Source: Alteriqipengyuania_B sp035481675
Lineage (GTDB): Bacteria; Pseudomonadota; Alphaproteobacteria; Sphingomonadales; Sphingomonadaceae
Direction of reading: 5' to 3'
DNA: 64,000 nt
NCBI RefSeq assembly: GCF_035481675.1
Contig: NZ_JAYJJW010000001.1
Coordinates: forward strand, 868,001 to 932,000
The notes below the pieces were generated by a model. That model was not told the origin of the DNA, ran no database searches, and saw nothing but the letters and a program-made list of their open reading frames with translations. Position numbers and translations under genes: made by a program. Numbering within the stretch: position 1 is the stretch's first letter; every line of letters begins with the position of its first letter. This document shows positions 8,999-17,011 of the stretch, one piece after another.

Positions 8999-10228
8999 AT
9001 GATCGAGAAACCCTGCCCCAACGCGCTGATGGCCGGTCCGCTCGGCGACTGGCTGAAGGACCAGGCGCATGTGCGCGAGGATGCCAAGGAATTGTCGGAC
9101 AACCGGCTGTTCAAGGTCTGCCTGTTCGGCATTCCGACCTTCGCGTTCCTGTGGATCCTCTCGCCCCTGCCGTTCGATTTCATGGTGATGATCGGATTTT
9201 TCGGCGCGGCGGCAGGCTATGGCTGGTCGCAGGCGCCGAAAAGCAGGGCGAAGAAGCAGGTCAAGCACGGCATCAATTCCGCCATCGCCGAAGCAGTTGG
9301 TCTGCACTACGAACCCGATTGCGCGCCGGGCTCCGCCTTCACCATGGCCAAGCACTACAAGATGCTGCCGAAATTCGACCGCAGCAGCTTCGAGGACAAA
9401 TGGTGGGGCAATGTCGGCGGGGTCGACTTCTGCCTGCACGAAGCGAAACTGGAAGAGCGCCGCGGATCGGGCAAGCACCAGCACTGGGTGACGACGTTTC
9501 AGGGCGTGATTATGTCGATCACTTTCCGGCGCCGGTTCCAGGGCACGACGATGCTGGTCCGCGACGGGACGCACAAGCGCCTGTTCGGCGGCGCCAAGGA
9601 CAAGATCAAGATTGCCGGCGAACACCTGCAATATTGCGCGATGGTCGACCCGCGCTTCGAAGACGCGTTCGACATCTATTCCAACGATCCGACCGAGGCG
9701 CGGTATCTCGTCCACCCCGAATATGTCGAGCGGCTGATCGCGGTCGAAAGCTCCTTCGGCGGGCAGGACATCCGCACCCTGTTCCAGGGCGGGGAGCTGA
9801 TCATCGTGCTGAAGGCGCCGAACCTGTTCGAAAGCGGTTCCATCGAGGCTGGCGAAGACCGCAGCCGGATCGAGCGCACGATCAAGCAGTTCGGCACGCT
9901 GACCGACCTCGCCAACACGCTGAACGAGGATTACCGCACGGGCGAAGCGCACGTCATGGCAGCGATGATGCCCAGCTTCGGCAACAAGACCGCAGAGCCG
10001 AAAAAAACCGCATTCTCCGATCCGACGCAGACGGCGGCGGCTGTTGCGACCATGGGCGCGATGGGGGCCCTGGCCGGCGGCGTTATAGGCGCCCCCCCGC
10101 CTTCGACAACTCCGACCCCGGCCACGCCCGCTCCCGCATCGCCTTCCCCGAAAGCCGGCGGCCAGCCACCGCTTCCGCCCGCCGCGCAGTTCCGCCGGCC
10201 CGGGGGGTTCGGGCGCAAGGGGCTGTAA
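8999..10228 (+). CDS. DUF3137 domain protein
   Basis: 409 aa. Two closely spaced hydrophobic segments (about residues 40-75, including LFGIPTFAFLWILSPL and DFMVMIGFFGAAAGY) are followed by a cytoplasmic DUF3137 domain: FDRSSFEDKWWGNVGGVDFC, FQGVIMSITF, DPRFEDAFDIYSNDPTEARY and a helical end TLTDLANTLNED. The last 85 residues are Ala/Pro-rich and low in complexity, with PAPASPSPKAGGQPP near the end. Function is unknown. Divergent neighbour of lemA, which supports a LemA-DUF3137 partnership. Confidence 0.85.
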   Translation: MIEKPCPNALMAGPLGDWLKDQAHVREDAKELSDNRLFKVCLFGIPTFAFLWILSPLPFDFMVMIGFFGAAAGYGWSQAPKSRAKKQVKHGINSAIAEAVGLHYEPDCAPGSAFTMAKHYKMLPKFDRSSFEDKWWGNVGGVDFCLHEAKLEERRGSGKHQHWVTTFQGVIMSITFRRRFQGTTMLVRDGTHKRLFGGAKDKIKIAGEHLQYCAMVDPRFEDAFDIYSNDPTEARYLVHPEYVERLIAVESSFGGQDIRTLFQGGELIIVLKAPNLFESGSIEAGEDRSRIERTIKQFGTLTDLANTLNEDYRTGEAHVMAAMMPSFGNKTAEPKKTAFSDPTQTAAAVATMGAMGALAGGVIGAPPPSTTPTPATPAPASPSPKAGGQPPLPPAAQFRRPGGFGRKGL

Positions 10229-10231
10229 CCC

Positions 10232-11404
10232 TCAGCTGAGGCGTCCCCGAAAATCCTCGTAACCGAACTTGCGGACTTGCTCGAGCGCGTCGGTCTCGCT
10301 GTCCCACAGCCAGATACTCGGCAGCGGCACCCCGTTGAACGTGGTGGTCTTGACCATCGAATAATGCGCCTGGTCCAGGAACGCGAAGCGCGCGCCCGGC
10401 TGCGCCTCGACCGGGAGGGTGTAGTCGCCGATCACATCGCCCGCGAGGCATGACGGGCCACCCAGGCGCACGGGCGCATCGCCGTCACCCTCGTGCAGCA
10501 TGGCCGGGCGATAGGGCGCCTCGATCACGTCGGGCATGTGGCAGGTGGCCGAAACGTCGGTAATCGCGAAGGGTACCTCGTTCACGCCTGTATCCAGCAC
10601 CGTGCCGACGAGAATGCCCGCATCGAGCGCCACCGCCTCGCCCGGTTCGAGATAGATTTCCGCCCCGCTGTCTTCCTTCGCGTCCTTCAGGAACTCCACC
10701 AACTCCTCGCGCTGGTAATCGGCGCGGGTGATGTGGTGGCCGCCGCCCATGTTGATCCACTTCAGTTGGCCGAACCACGGCTCGATCGCGTCGAATACGC
10801 GGTCCCACGTCTTGATCAGCGGCTCGAGGTCCTGTTCGCACAAATTGTGGAAGTGGATGCCGTCCACGCCTTCCATCATCTCCGGCGTCAGCTGGTCGAT
10901 CGGGAAGCCTAGACGGCTGCCGGGGCTGGAAGGATCGTAGCGCGGCACCTCGCCGGTCGGCACCATCGGGTTGAGGCGCAGGCCCACGTCGAACGATCCG
11001 CCTTGTGATCGCGCCTGCTCCAGGATCAGGCTCGCCCGCGCGATCTGCTGCGGCGAATTGAAGATCACATGGTCCGACAGGCGGCAGACTTCGGGCAGGT
11101 CCTCCGGCTTGTAGGCCGCGCAATAGGTGCTGATCTCGCCGTCGTAATACTCCGACGCCAGAAGCGCCTCCCACAGCCCGCTGGTGCACACGCCGTCGAG
11201 ATATTCGCCGATGATCGGCGCGGCAGCGAACATGGAGAACGCCTTCAGGGCGGCGAGCATCTTGATGTCCGCCTCGTCGCGAATTTGTGCCAGCACCTGG
11301 CAGTTGGCCCGCAATTTCGCCGCATCGACGACGAAGGCGGGGCTATTCACCCGCTCGAGGTCGAAATGCGCAAAAGCGCCCGGATCGCCGGCTTTCGTTT
11401 CCAT
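10232..11404 (-). CDS. nspC: Carboxynorspermidine/carboxyspermidine decarboxylase
   Basis: 390 aa fold-III PLP decarboxylase that removes the carboxyl group from carboxyspermidine (or carboxynorspermidine), the last step of the alternative polyamine pathway. The PLP lysine motif is MLAALKAFSMF; NMGGGHHITRADY, YLEPGEAV and the catalytic-cysteine segment GGPSCLAGDVIGDY are all present. The ATG at 11404 overlaps the TGA of the dehydrogenase gene by one base (TGATG), so translation is coupled. The frame is open far upstream through the dehydrogenase gene, but that is only a shadow. Confidence 0.95.
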   Translation of the reverse strand: METKAGDPGAFAHFDLERVNSPAFVVDAAKLRANCQVLAQIRDEADIKMLAALKAFSMFAAAPIIGEYLDGVCTSGLWEALLASEYYDGEISTYCAAYKPEDLPEVCRLSDHVIFNSPQQIARASLILEQARSQGGSFDVGLRLNPMVPTGEVPRYDPSSPGSRLGFPIDQLTPEMMEGVDGIHFHNLCEQDLEPLIKTWDRVFDAIEPWFGQLKWINMGGGHHITRADYQREELVEFLKDAKEDSGAEIYLEPGEAVALDAGILVGTVLDTGVNEVPFAITDVSATCHMPDVIEAPYRPAMLHEGDGDAPVRLGGPSCLAGDVIGDYTLPVEAQPGARFAFLDQAHYSMVKTTTFNGVPLPSIWLWDSETDALEQVRKFGYEDFRGRLS

Positions 11405-12615
11405 CAGAAATCGACCGGCCCGTCCATTTCCTTCACGTTCCACGGCAGGCCGTGATCGTTCAGCATGTCCATGAAGGGGTCGGGATCGAACTGCTCCATG
11501 TTGAACACGCCCTCCCCTGCCCACTTGCCCTGCAGCATCAGTGCGCTGCCGATCATTGCGGGCACACCGGTGGTATAGCTGACGCCCTGGTTGCCGGTTT
11601 CCTCGTACGCCGCCTCGTGGCTGCAGATATTGTTGATGTAGAACGTCTTCTCGCCCGAACCGTCCAGCGCTTCGCCCGTCGCGATGACGCCGATGTTCGT
11701 GTTGCCGGTGGTCGTCTCGCCCAGCGTCTCGGGCTTGGGCAGCACGGCGGCGAGGAATTGCAGCGGGATGATGTCCTTGCCCTGATAGCGAATGGGCTCG
11801 ATGCCGGTCATGCCGACATTCTGCAGCACGGTGAGGTGCTTGATGTACTCGTCGCCGAAGGTCATCCAGAAGCGCGCACGCTCCAGCTCGGGCACGAATT
11901 TGGCGAGGCTTTCCAGCTCCTCGTGATACATCATGTACATGTTCTTCGGGCCGACCGCCTCGAAGTCGAATTCCACCTTCTTCGCCATGGCGGGCGTTTC
12001 GATGAACTCGCCGTCTTCCCAGTGACGCGCGGGCGCGGTCACTTCGCGGATGTTGATTTCCGGGTTGAAATTGGTGGCAAAGGCTTGCCCGTGGTCGCCG
12101 CCGTTGCAGTCCAGGATGTCGAGCTGGCGGATCGTCTTCAGCTTGTGCTTTTTCAGCCACATGGTGAAGACGCTGGTCACGCCGGGGTCGAAGCCCGATC
12201 CCAGCAGCGCCATGATGCCCGCGTCCTTGAATTGGTCGTGATAGGCCCACTGCCAGTGATATTCGAACTTCGCCTCGTCCTTCGGCTCGTAATTCGCCGT
12301 GTCGAGGTAATGCGTGCCGGTTTCGAGGCAGGCATCCATGATCGGCAGGTCCTGGTAAGGCAGCGCAAGGTTGACGACCAGCGAGGGTTCGATCTTGCGG
12401 ATCAGATTGACCATCGCGGGCACTTCCTCGGCGTCGATCTCGTAGGTGGAGATGTCGACGCCGGTGCGATCCTTCACGCTGCTGGCGATGGCGTCGCATT
12501 TGGAGCGGGTACGGCTGGCCAGGTGGATATCGGTGAAGATACCGCTGTTCATGGCCATCTTGTGGACGGCGACCGAGCTGACGCCGCCGGCGCCGATGAC
12601 GAGGACTTTGGACAT
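11404..12615 (-). CDS. Carboxynorspermidine/carboxyspermidine dehydrogenase (saccharopine dehydrogenase family)
   Basis: 403 aa NAD(P)H enzyme that reductively couples aspartate semialdehyde with putrescine or diaminopropane to carboxyspermidine or carboxynorspermidine. The N-terminal Rossmann motif GAGGVSSVAVHKMA is at residues 8-21; ASRTRSKCDAIA follows, and the family-specific TANYEPKDEAKFEYHWQWAY segment is in the middle. It is the promoter-proximal gene of a two-gene operon with nspC (1-bp overlap). With an ornithine decarboxylase 4.5 kb away, carboxyspermidine is the more likely product. An ATG preceded by GGAGCAC is used as start. Confidence 0.94.
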   Translation of the reverse strand: MSKVLVIGAGGVSSVAVHKMAMNSGIFTDIHLASRTRSKCDAIASSVKDRTGVDISTYEIDAEEVPAMVNLIRKIEPSLVVNLALPYQDLPIMDACLETGTHYLDTANYEPKDEAKFEYHWQWAYHDQFKDAGIMALLGSGFDPGVTSVFTMWLKKHKLKTIRQLDILDCNGGDHGQAFATNFNPEINIREVTAPARHWEDGEFIETPAMAKKVEFDFEAVGPKNMYMMYHEELESLAKFVPELERARFWMTFGDEYIKHLTVLQNVGMTGIEPIRYQGKDIIPLQFLAAVLPKPETLGETTTGNTNIGVIATGEALDGSGEKTFYINNICSHEAAYEETGNQGVSYTTGVPAMIGSALMLQGKWAGEGVFNMEQFDPDPFMDMLNDHGLPWNVKEMDGPVDF

Positions 12616-12682
12616 GTGTGCTCCTTCAGGGGGCGAAATCGAATCTTGCGCCGCGCATAAACGAATGCGTTAAGCTGTCCAA

Positions 12683-13630
12683 ATGATCCGCATTCCTACC
12701 GCAGAGGGCGTTCGCGCCGCCGCAGCCAGCATCGCAGAAATCCTGCCCCCGACCCCGCTCCTGCCGGTCGAGATCGGCGGAGTGCGATGCCACGCGAAGG
12801 CAGAATCGCTGCAACCCATCGGCGCCTTCAAGATACGCGGCGCCTGGTGGCGCCTGTCCAGCCTGACACCGGAAGAGTGCGCCCGCGGCGTCGTCGCGCT
12901 GTCGAGCGGCAACCATGCGCAGGGCGTGGCGTGGGCGGCGCGGCGGCTGAGCATCGATGCCGCCATCGTCATGCCGCGCGACGCGCCCCGGGTGAAGCTG
13001 GACGCCACGCGCGCGCTGGGCGCGGAAATCGTGCTGTACGACCGCGACCGGGAAGACCGGGAAGACGTCACTGCGCGCGAGGTGGAACGTCGCGGCGCAG
13101 TGCTGGTCCACGCTTTCGCCGATCCGTGGGTAATGGAGGGTCAAGGCAGCGCGGGCATCGAGATCGCCGGCCAGCTCGGCCGTGCGCCTTCGCGCATCGT
13201 CGCCTGTTGCGGCGGCGGCGGATTGTCCGCCGGCCTCGCCCTCGCCTGCCCCGACAGCGCAATCCACATCGTCGAGCCCGAAGGATGGGACGTGGTCGGC
13301 CAATCGGTCGCGGCGGGCGAGATCGTGTCCGTCGGCCCCAATCCGCCCGCCACGATCTGCGATGCCCTGCGACCGGACCGGACGCTGCCGCTGAACCTGC
13401 AGATGTTGCAGGGACGGATCGAGCCCGGGGTCGCAGTCAGCGATGCGGAGGTTCGCATCGCCCAGCGCTTCGCGTTTTCCAACCTCAATCTCGTCCTCGA
13501 ACCGGGCGGCGCGGCGGCCCTTGCGGCAGCCTTGGCAGGCAAGGTTCCGGTGGACGAAGACACGGTCGTCATGCTGACCGGCGGCAATACGGATGCGGCA
13601 AGCTTTGCCGCAATGCTGGCCAGCGATTGA
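12683..13630 (+). CDS. Threonine/serine dehydratase-like PLP enzyme
   Basis: 315 aa fold-II PLP enzyme. The PLP lysine is in GAFKIRGAW (about K49), the asparagine motif is SSGNHAQGVAWAA (about 76-88), and the phosphate-binding glycine loop is CCGGGGLSAGLAL (about 175-187). The length and lack of a C-terminal ACT regulatory domain fit catabolic threonine dehydratase, serine racemase or hydroxyaspartate dehydratase rather than IlvA. It is divergent from the polyamine operon with 67 bp between starts. Confidence 0.9.
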   Translation: MIRIPTAEGVRAAAASIAEILPPTPLLPVEIGGVRCHAKAESLQPIGAFKIRGAWWRLSSLTPEECARGVVALSSGNHAQGVAWAARRLSIDAAIVMPRDAPRVKLDATRALGAEIVLYDRDREDREDVTAREVERRGAVLVHAFADPWVMEGQGSAGIEIAGQLGRAPSRIVACCGGGGLSAGLALACPDSAIHIVEPEGWDVVGQSVAAGEIVSVGPNPPATICDALRPDRTLPLNLQMLQGRIEPGVAVSDAEVRIAQRFAFSNLNLVLEPGGAAALAAALAGKVPVDEDTVVMLTGGNTDAASFAAMLASD

Positions 13631-13688
13631 CACCGCCACACGGGACGCGCAGGTTTCGCTTCGAAACGTAATTTGGGGGGAATTCGCG

Positions 13689-14141
13689 ATGCAAGCTCAG
13701 ATCCTGGCGCCGGCAGCGGTGCTCGTGGCGTGGACGTTGGTCATGCTGTTCTGGATGGCGGGCACGCGCCTGCCGGCAATCAAGAAGGCGAGCGGCGGCG
13801 GGCTCGGCCAGGCAAAGCCGGGCGGGCGCGGGCAGGACCTGGAAGGCGTCGTGCCGGACAGGGTCAACTGGAAGGCCCACAACCACACACACCTGCATGA
13901 ACAGCCAACGATCTTCTATGCCGCCGTCCTCATTATCGCGCTGATGGGTGCAGGCGCGGTGGATGTGACGCTCGCATGGATTTACGTCGCGCTGCGCATT
14001 GTCCACTCGATCTGGCAGGCGACTGTCAACAAGGTCAGTGTGCGCTTCCTGATCTTCCTTGCCAGCAGCATCGTAATGGTCGCGCTGGTGATCCGCGCGC
14101 TTATGCTGACCCTGTTCGCCGACCCGACGAGCTTCGCGTGA
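13689..14141 (+). CDS. MAPEG family membrane protein (copy 1)
   Basis: 150 aa with four predicted membrane helices. MAPEG-type signature in the middle: WKAHNHTHLHEQPTIFYA, followed by WIYVALRIVHSIWQATVN. In this family the Asn/His-rich loop binds glutathione in some members; catalysis in bacterial members is mostly unproven. ATG at 13689 is preceded by GGGGGGAATT, a good ribosome binding site. It overlaps the next gene by one base (TGATG). Compared with copy 2 it carries a Gly/Lys-rich loop (ASGGGLGQAKPGGRGQ) after helix 1. Confidence 0.88.
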   Translation: MQAQILAPAAVLVAWTLVMLFWMAGTRLPAIKKASGGGLGQAKPGGRGQDLEGVVPDRVNWKAHNHTHLHEQPTIFYAAVLIIALMGAGAVDVTLAWIYVALRIVHSIWQATVNKVSVRFLIFLASSIVMVALVIRALMLTLFADPTSFA

Positions 14142-14581
14142 TGGAAACCGTCGGCATGGCGATCCTGCAGCCAGTCGTAGCCCTGATGGCGTGGACGATG
14201 GTGATGTGGGTGTGGATGTACGCCACCCGCTTCCCGGCCATGAGCAAGGCAAAGGTCGATCCCAAGGACCTGGCCGGCGGCGATACGGGCACCACGCTGG
14301 ACAAGGTTTTGCCGCCGCAGGTGCAGTGGAAGGCGCACAATTACAACCACCTGCACGAAGCACCGACGCTCTTCTACGCCGTCGCAATCGTGATCGCGAT
14401 CATCGGCCAGGGAGACGGCTTCAACCTGTGGCTGGCGTGGGCCTACGTTGCGTTACGCGTGGCGCACAGCATTGTGCAGGCGACAGTGAACAACGTGCCG
14501 GTGCGCTTCGGGCTGTTCATTCTATCGACCGTCGCGCTGATGGCGCTCATCCTGCATGCAGGGATGGCGGTCTTCCACTAG
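14141..14581 (+). CDS. MAPEG family membrane protein (copy 2)
   Basis: 146 aa paralogue of the preceding gene with the same four-helix layout: WKAHNYNHLHEAPTLFYA and WAYVALRVAHSIVQATVN align without gaps to copy 1. The ATG lies in the TGATG overlap, so it is translationally coupled. The pair is a tandem duplication, and the two copies may form mixed trimers, the usual MAPEG oligomer (inference). It converges on trxB with 6 bp between stops. Confidence 0.88.
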   Translation: METVGMAILQPVVALMAWTMVMWVWMYATRFPAMSKAKVDPKDLAGGDTGTTLDKVLPPQVQWKAHNYNHLHEAPTLFYAVAIVIAIIGQGDGFNLWLAWAYVALRVAHSIVQATVNNVPVRFGLFILSTVALMALILHAGMAVFH

Positions 14582-14587
14582 GCGGCC

Positions 14588-15556
14588 TTACTCCGCCGCG
14601 ACGGCTTCCTTCTGCGCGAATTCCAGCGTGGCGAGGAAGCGTTCGGCATCGAGCGCGGCCATGCAGCCCGTTCCTGCAGCCGTGACCGCCTGCCGGTAGG
14701 TGTGATCCATCACGTCGCCGCATGCGAAGACGCCGGGAATGGCCGTTTTCGGCGTGCCGGGCTCGACCAGCAAGTAACCGCTCTCGTCCATCGGCAGCTT
14801 GCCCTTGAACAGCTCGGTCGCGGGCGCATGGCCGATGGCGACGAAGGCCCCGTCGACTTCCAGCTCCGAGATTGCGCCGGTTTGGGTGTCGCGCAGGACC
14901 AGCCGTTCCAGCTTGCCCTCACCTTCGAACCGCTCGACCACCTTGTTCCACATCATCGAAATCTTCTCGGAGGCGAACAGGCGGTCCTGCAGGATCTTCT
15001 CGCTGCGCAATTCGTCGCGGCGGTGGATCAGGGTGACGTCGTCGGAATGGTTGGTGAGGTAGAGCGCCTCTTCCACAGCGGTGTTGCCGCCGCCGATCAC
15101 GGCGACTTTCTTGCCGCGGTAAAAGAACCCGTCGCACGTGGCGCAGGCCGACACGCCCTTGCCGCCCAGTTCCGCCTCGCCCGGCACGTTGAGCCATTTC
15201 GCCTGCGCACCGGTCGAGATCACCAGCACGTCACCGACATAGGTATCGCCGCCGTCTCCCTTCGCAACGAAGGGAGAGCCGTTTTCCAGATCGACTTCGG
15301 TGATCGTGTCCCACATCATTCGCGTGCCGACATGCTCGGCCTGCTTCTGCATCTGTTCCATCAGCCACGGGCCCTGGATCACGTCGGCAAAACCGGGGTA
15401 GTTCTCGACGTCGGTGGTGATCGTGAGCTGGCCGCCCGGCTGCAGGCCCTGCACCACGATCGGCTCCATCCCGGCGCGCGCGCCGTAGATCGCGGCCGAG
15501 AGGCCGGCGGGGCCGGAGCCGATGATGAGCATGCGGGTCTTGTGGGTCGTCGCCAT
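14588..15556 (-). CDS. trxB: Thioredoxin reductase
   Basis: 322 aa FAD/NADPH flavoenzyme that reduces thioredoxin. FAD motif GSGPAGLSAAIYGARAG at residues 13-29, redox-active CATC at 138-141, NADPH motif GGGNTAVEEALYL just after it, and the C-terminal FAD contact VFACGDVMDHTYRQAVTAAG. Length and motif order match the low-Mr bacterial type. Convergent with the MAPEG genes. Confidence 0.97.
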   Translation of the reverse strand: MATTHKTRMLIIGSGPAGLSAAIYGARAGMEPIVVQGLQPGGQLTITTDVENYPGFADVIQGPWLMEQMQKQAEHVGTRMMWDTITEVDLENGSPFVAKGDGGDTYVGDVLVISTGAQAKWLNVPGEAELGGKGVSACATCDGFFYRGKKVAVIGGGNTAVEEALYLTNHSDDVTLIHRRDELRSEKILQDRLFASEKISMMWNKVVERFEGEGKLERLVLRDTQTGAISELEVDGAFVAIGHAPATELFKGKLPMDESGYLLVEPGTPKTAIPGVFACGDVMDHTYRQAVTAAGTGCMAALDAERFLATLEFAQKEAVAAE

Positions 15557-15634
15557 GGATGTGCTTTCGGATTCTCTCGAGAAATTCAGCCGCGCACTAT
15601 CGCGCCGAACGCGCGTGCGCGCAAACCCATGTGG

Positions 15635-16411
15635 TCACCCTTCCACAAGGTGCAACCGCAAGGCTTCGCGCATGGCCGCATCCACGCCGAGCTGGCGCTC
15701 CAGATAGGCGTCTGCCGAACCGAAGCGCTGCGTCACCGCATCGCGGGCGGCTTGCAGGAAGGCAGGCTCCACGCCCATCAGCACGCGGGCCGTCTCTTCG
15801 TCCTTCGCGCCGTATTTCTTGCCTAGCAACGCCATGCCGTCGGCAATCCGCTGCTCGTTGCGCGGCGCTTCATTGGTAAGCAGGTAATCGGCCATCGCGT
15901 CGTCCGGGTGGACGCCCAGCGCGTGGTGCAGCAGGTCCACCGCGATGCCGGTGCGGTCCTTGCCCGCGGCGCAGTGGACAAGGCTGGCGCCCTTCCCTTC
16001 CGAAAGCGCTGCGAAATAGCGGCGCAGCATCGTGTTGAGCCCTTCCCGGTCGGGCAAGGCACCATAGAGCGTGATCATCGCAGCGCGGGCGCCTTGCGCG
16101 TCGATATCGCCCTCGGCCGCCTCCAGATGCGGCGCGAGGCCGGCAGTCTCGCCATCGTAAGCCAGCACTTCGCCATCGAAAGCCGGATCGCGGCGGCAGC
16201 TATGGCGGTCCCTCTCGCCCTTGCCGCGCAGGTCGATTACGGTGGCGAGGTCGAGTTCGGCCACCACCTCCAGATCCCCGTCCGACGCGTCCGCGTGATG
16301 GCCGGAGCGCCACAACATACCACGGCGCACCGTGCCCCCGGCAGCCGCATAGCCTCCGTAATCGCGCAGGTTGTGAATGGTGGAAAGCGGCAGGAAACGC
16401 GGGTCGGTCAT
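15635..16411 (-). CDS. Tyrosine-protein phosphatase (Y_phosphatase3 type)
   Basis: 258 aa. The P-loop HCAAGKDRTG (C147 to R153) is the CX5R active site of dual-specificity/tyrosine or lipid phosphatases; the aspartate-containing N-terminal NLRDYGGYA and IDLRGKGERD motifs are typical of the tyrosine/serine phosphatase family related to M. tuberculosis PtpB. The ATG at 16411 is chosen over an open upstream extension that runs into the promoter region of the divergent response-regulator gene. Substrate unknown. Confidence 0.88.
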   Translation of the reverse strand: MTDPRFLPLSTIHNLRDYGGYAAAGGTVRRGMLWRSGHHADASDGDLEVVAELDLATVIDLRGKGERDRHSCRRDPAFDGEVLAYDGETAGLAPHLEAAEGDIDAQGARAAMITLYGALPDREGLNTMLRRYFAALSEGKGASLVHCAAGKDRTGIAVDLLHHALGVHPDDAMADYLLTNEAPRNEQRIADGMALLGKKYGAKDEETARVLMGVEPAFLQAARDAVTQRFGSADAYLERQLGVDAAMREALRLHLVEG

Positions 16412-16535
16412 CCAGGCGCGGTGCCATGCCGGCGGGCGGGTGGCAATGCGGTTATCACCTAGACCGACCTTGATGCCTTGGCGACGAGAGCGGCCTAGAT
16501 CGGGCACCCTGACCGCAACGGGATACGAGGAAGCC

Positions 16536-17003
16536 ATGGCCTATATCGTGATCGCCGACGACGACGAATTGGTCGCCGAGATGGCGAGCGACGTGCTGAT
16601 CAACGCGGGCCACGCGTGCGGCTGGGTCACCGATGCGGAAAAGACCAAGGAACTGCTAGCCTGGCGGCGGCCGGATGTCCTGCTGCTGGACCACGACATG
16701 CCCGGCCTGACCGGGGCCCAGTTGCTGCGCGAGCTGCGCAATTCCACCGAATTCTACGACCTGCCGGTGATCATGTTCACCAAACTGTCCGGCGAGACGG
16801 ACGAAGCCTATGCACGGCTCAATGGCGCGCAGGATTTCATTCGCAAGCCGTTTGACCCGAGCTACCTGAAGTGGCGGGTCGAGCGGTTGCTGGAATCGCG
16901 CGCGGACCGGCCGCGGCATCGCTCGCTCGAAGAGGTTGTGGAAGCCGAGCAAGAGGAGCTCAAGCGGCGCCGCCAATCGGAAATGCGCCGCAGCTTCCTG
17001 TAA
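16536..17003 (+). CDS. Single-domain response regulator with charged tail
   Basis: 155 aa. A receiver domain fills residues 1-125: acidic pocket DDD at 8-10, phospho-acceptor D52 in LLLDHDMPG, the threonine in MFTKLSG and the lysine in FIRKPFD. There is no DNA-binding or enzymatic output domain; instead the last 25 residues (from RSLEEVVEAEQ onward) form a highly charged helix. No histidine kinase lies nearby. The ATG at 16536 is preceded by GAGGAAG. It converges on otsA. Probably acts by protein-protein contact, but the partner is unknown. Confidence 0.85.
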   Translation: MAYIVIADDDELVAEMASDVLINAGHACGWVTDAEKTKELLAWRRPDVLLLDHDMPGLTGAQLLRELRNSTEFYDLPVIMFTKLSGETDEAYARLNGAQDFIRKPFDPSYLKWRVERLLESRADRPRHRSLEEVVEAEQEELKRRRQSEMRRSFL

Positions 17004-17011
17004 AGGAGGGG

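Noticed and set aside
10232..12499. A 755-residue open frame as a fused dehydrogenase-decarboxylase
   Set aside because: The N-terminal half is the dehydrogenase region in a wrong frame; the real dehydrogenase motifs are in the frame ending at 11404, and nspC starts at the TGATG overlap.
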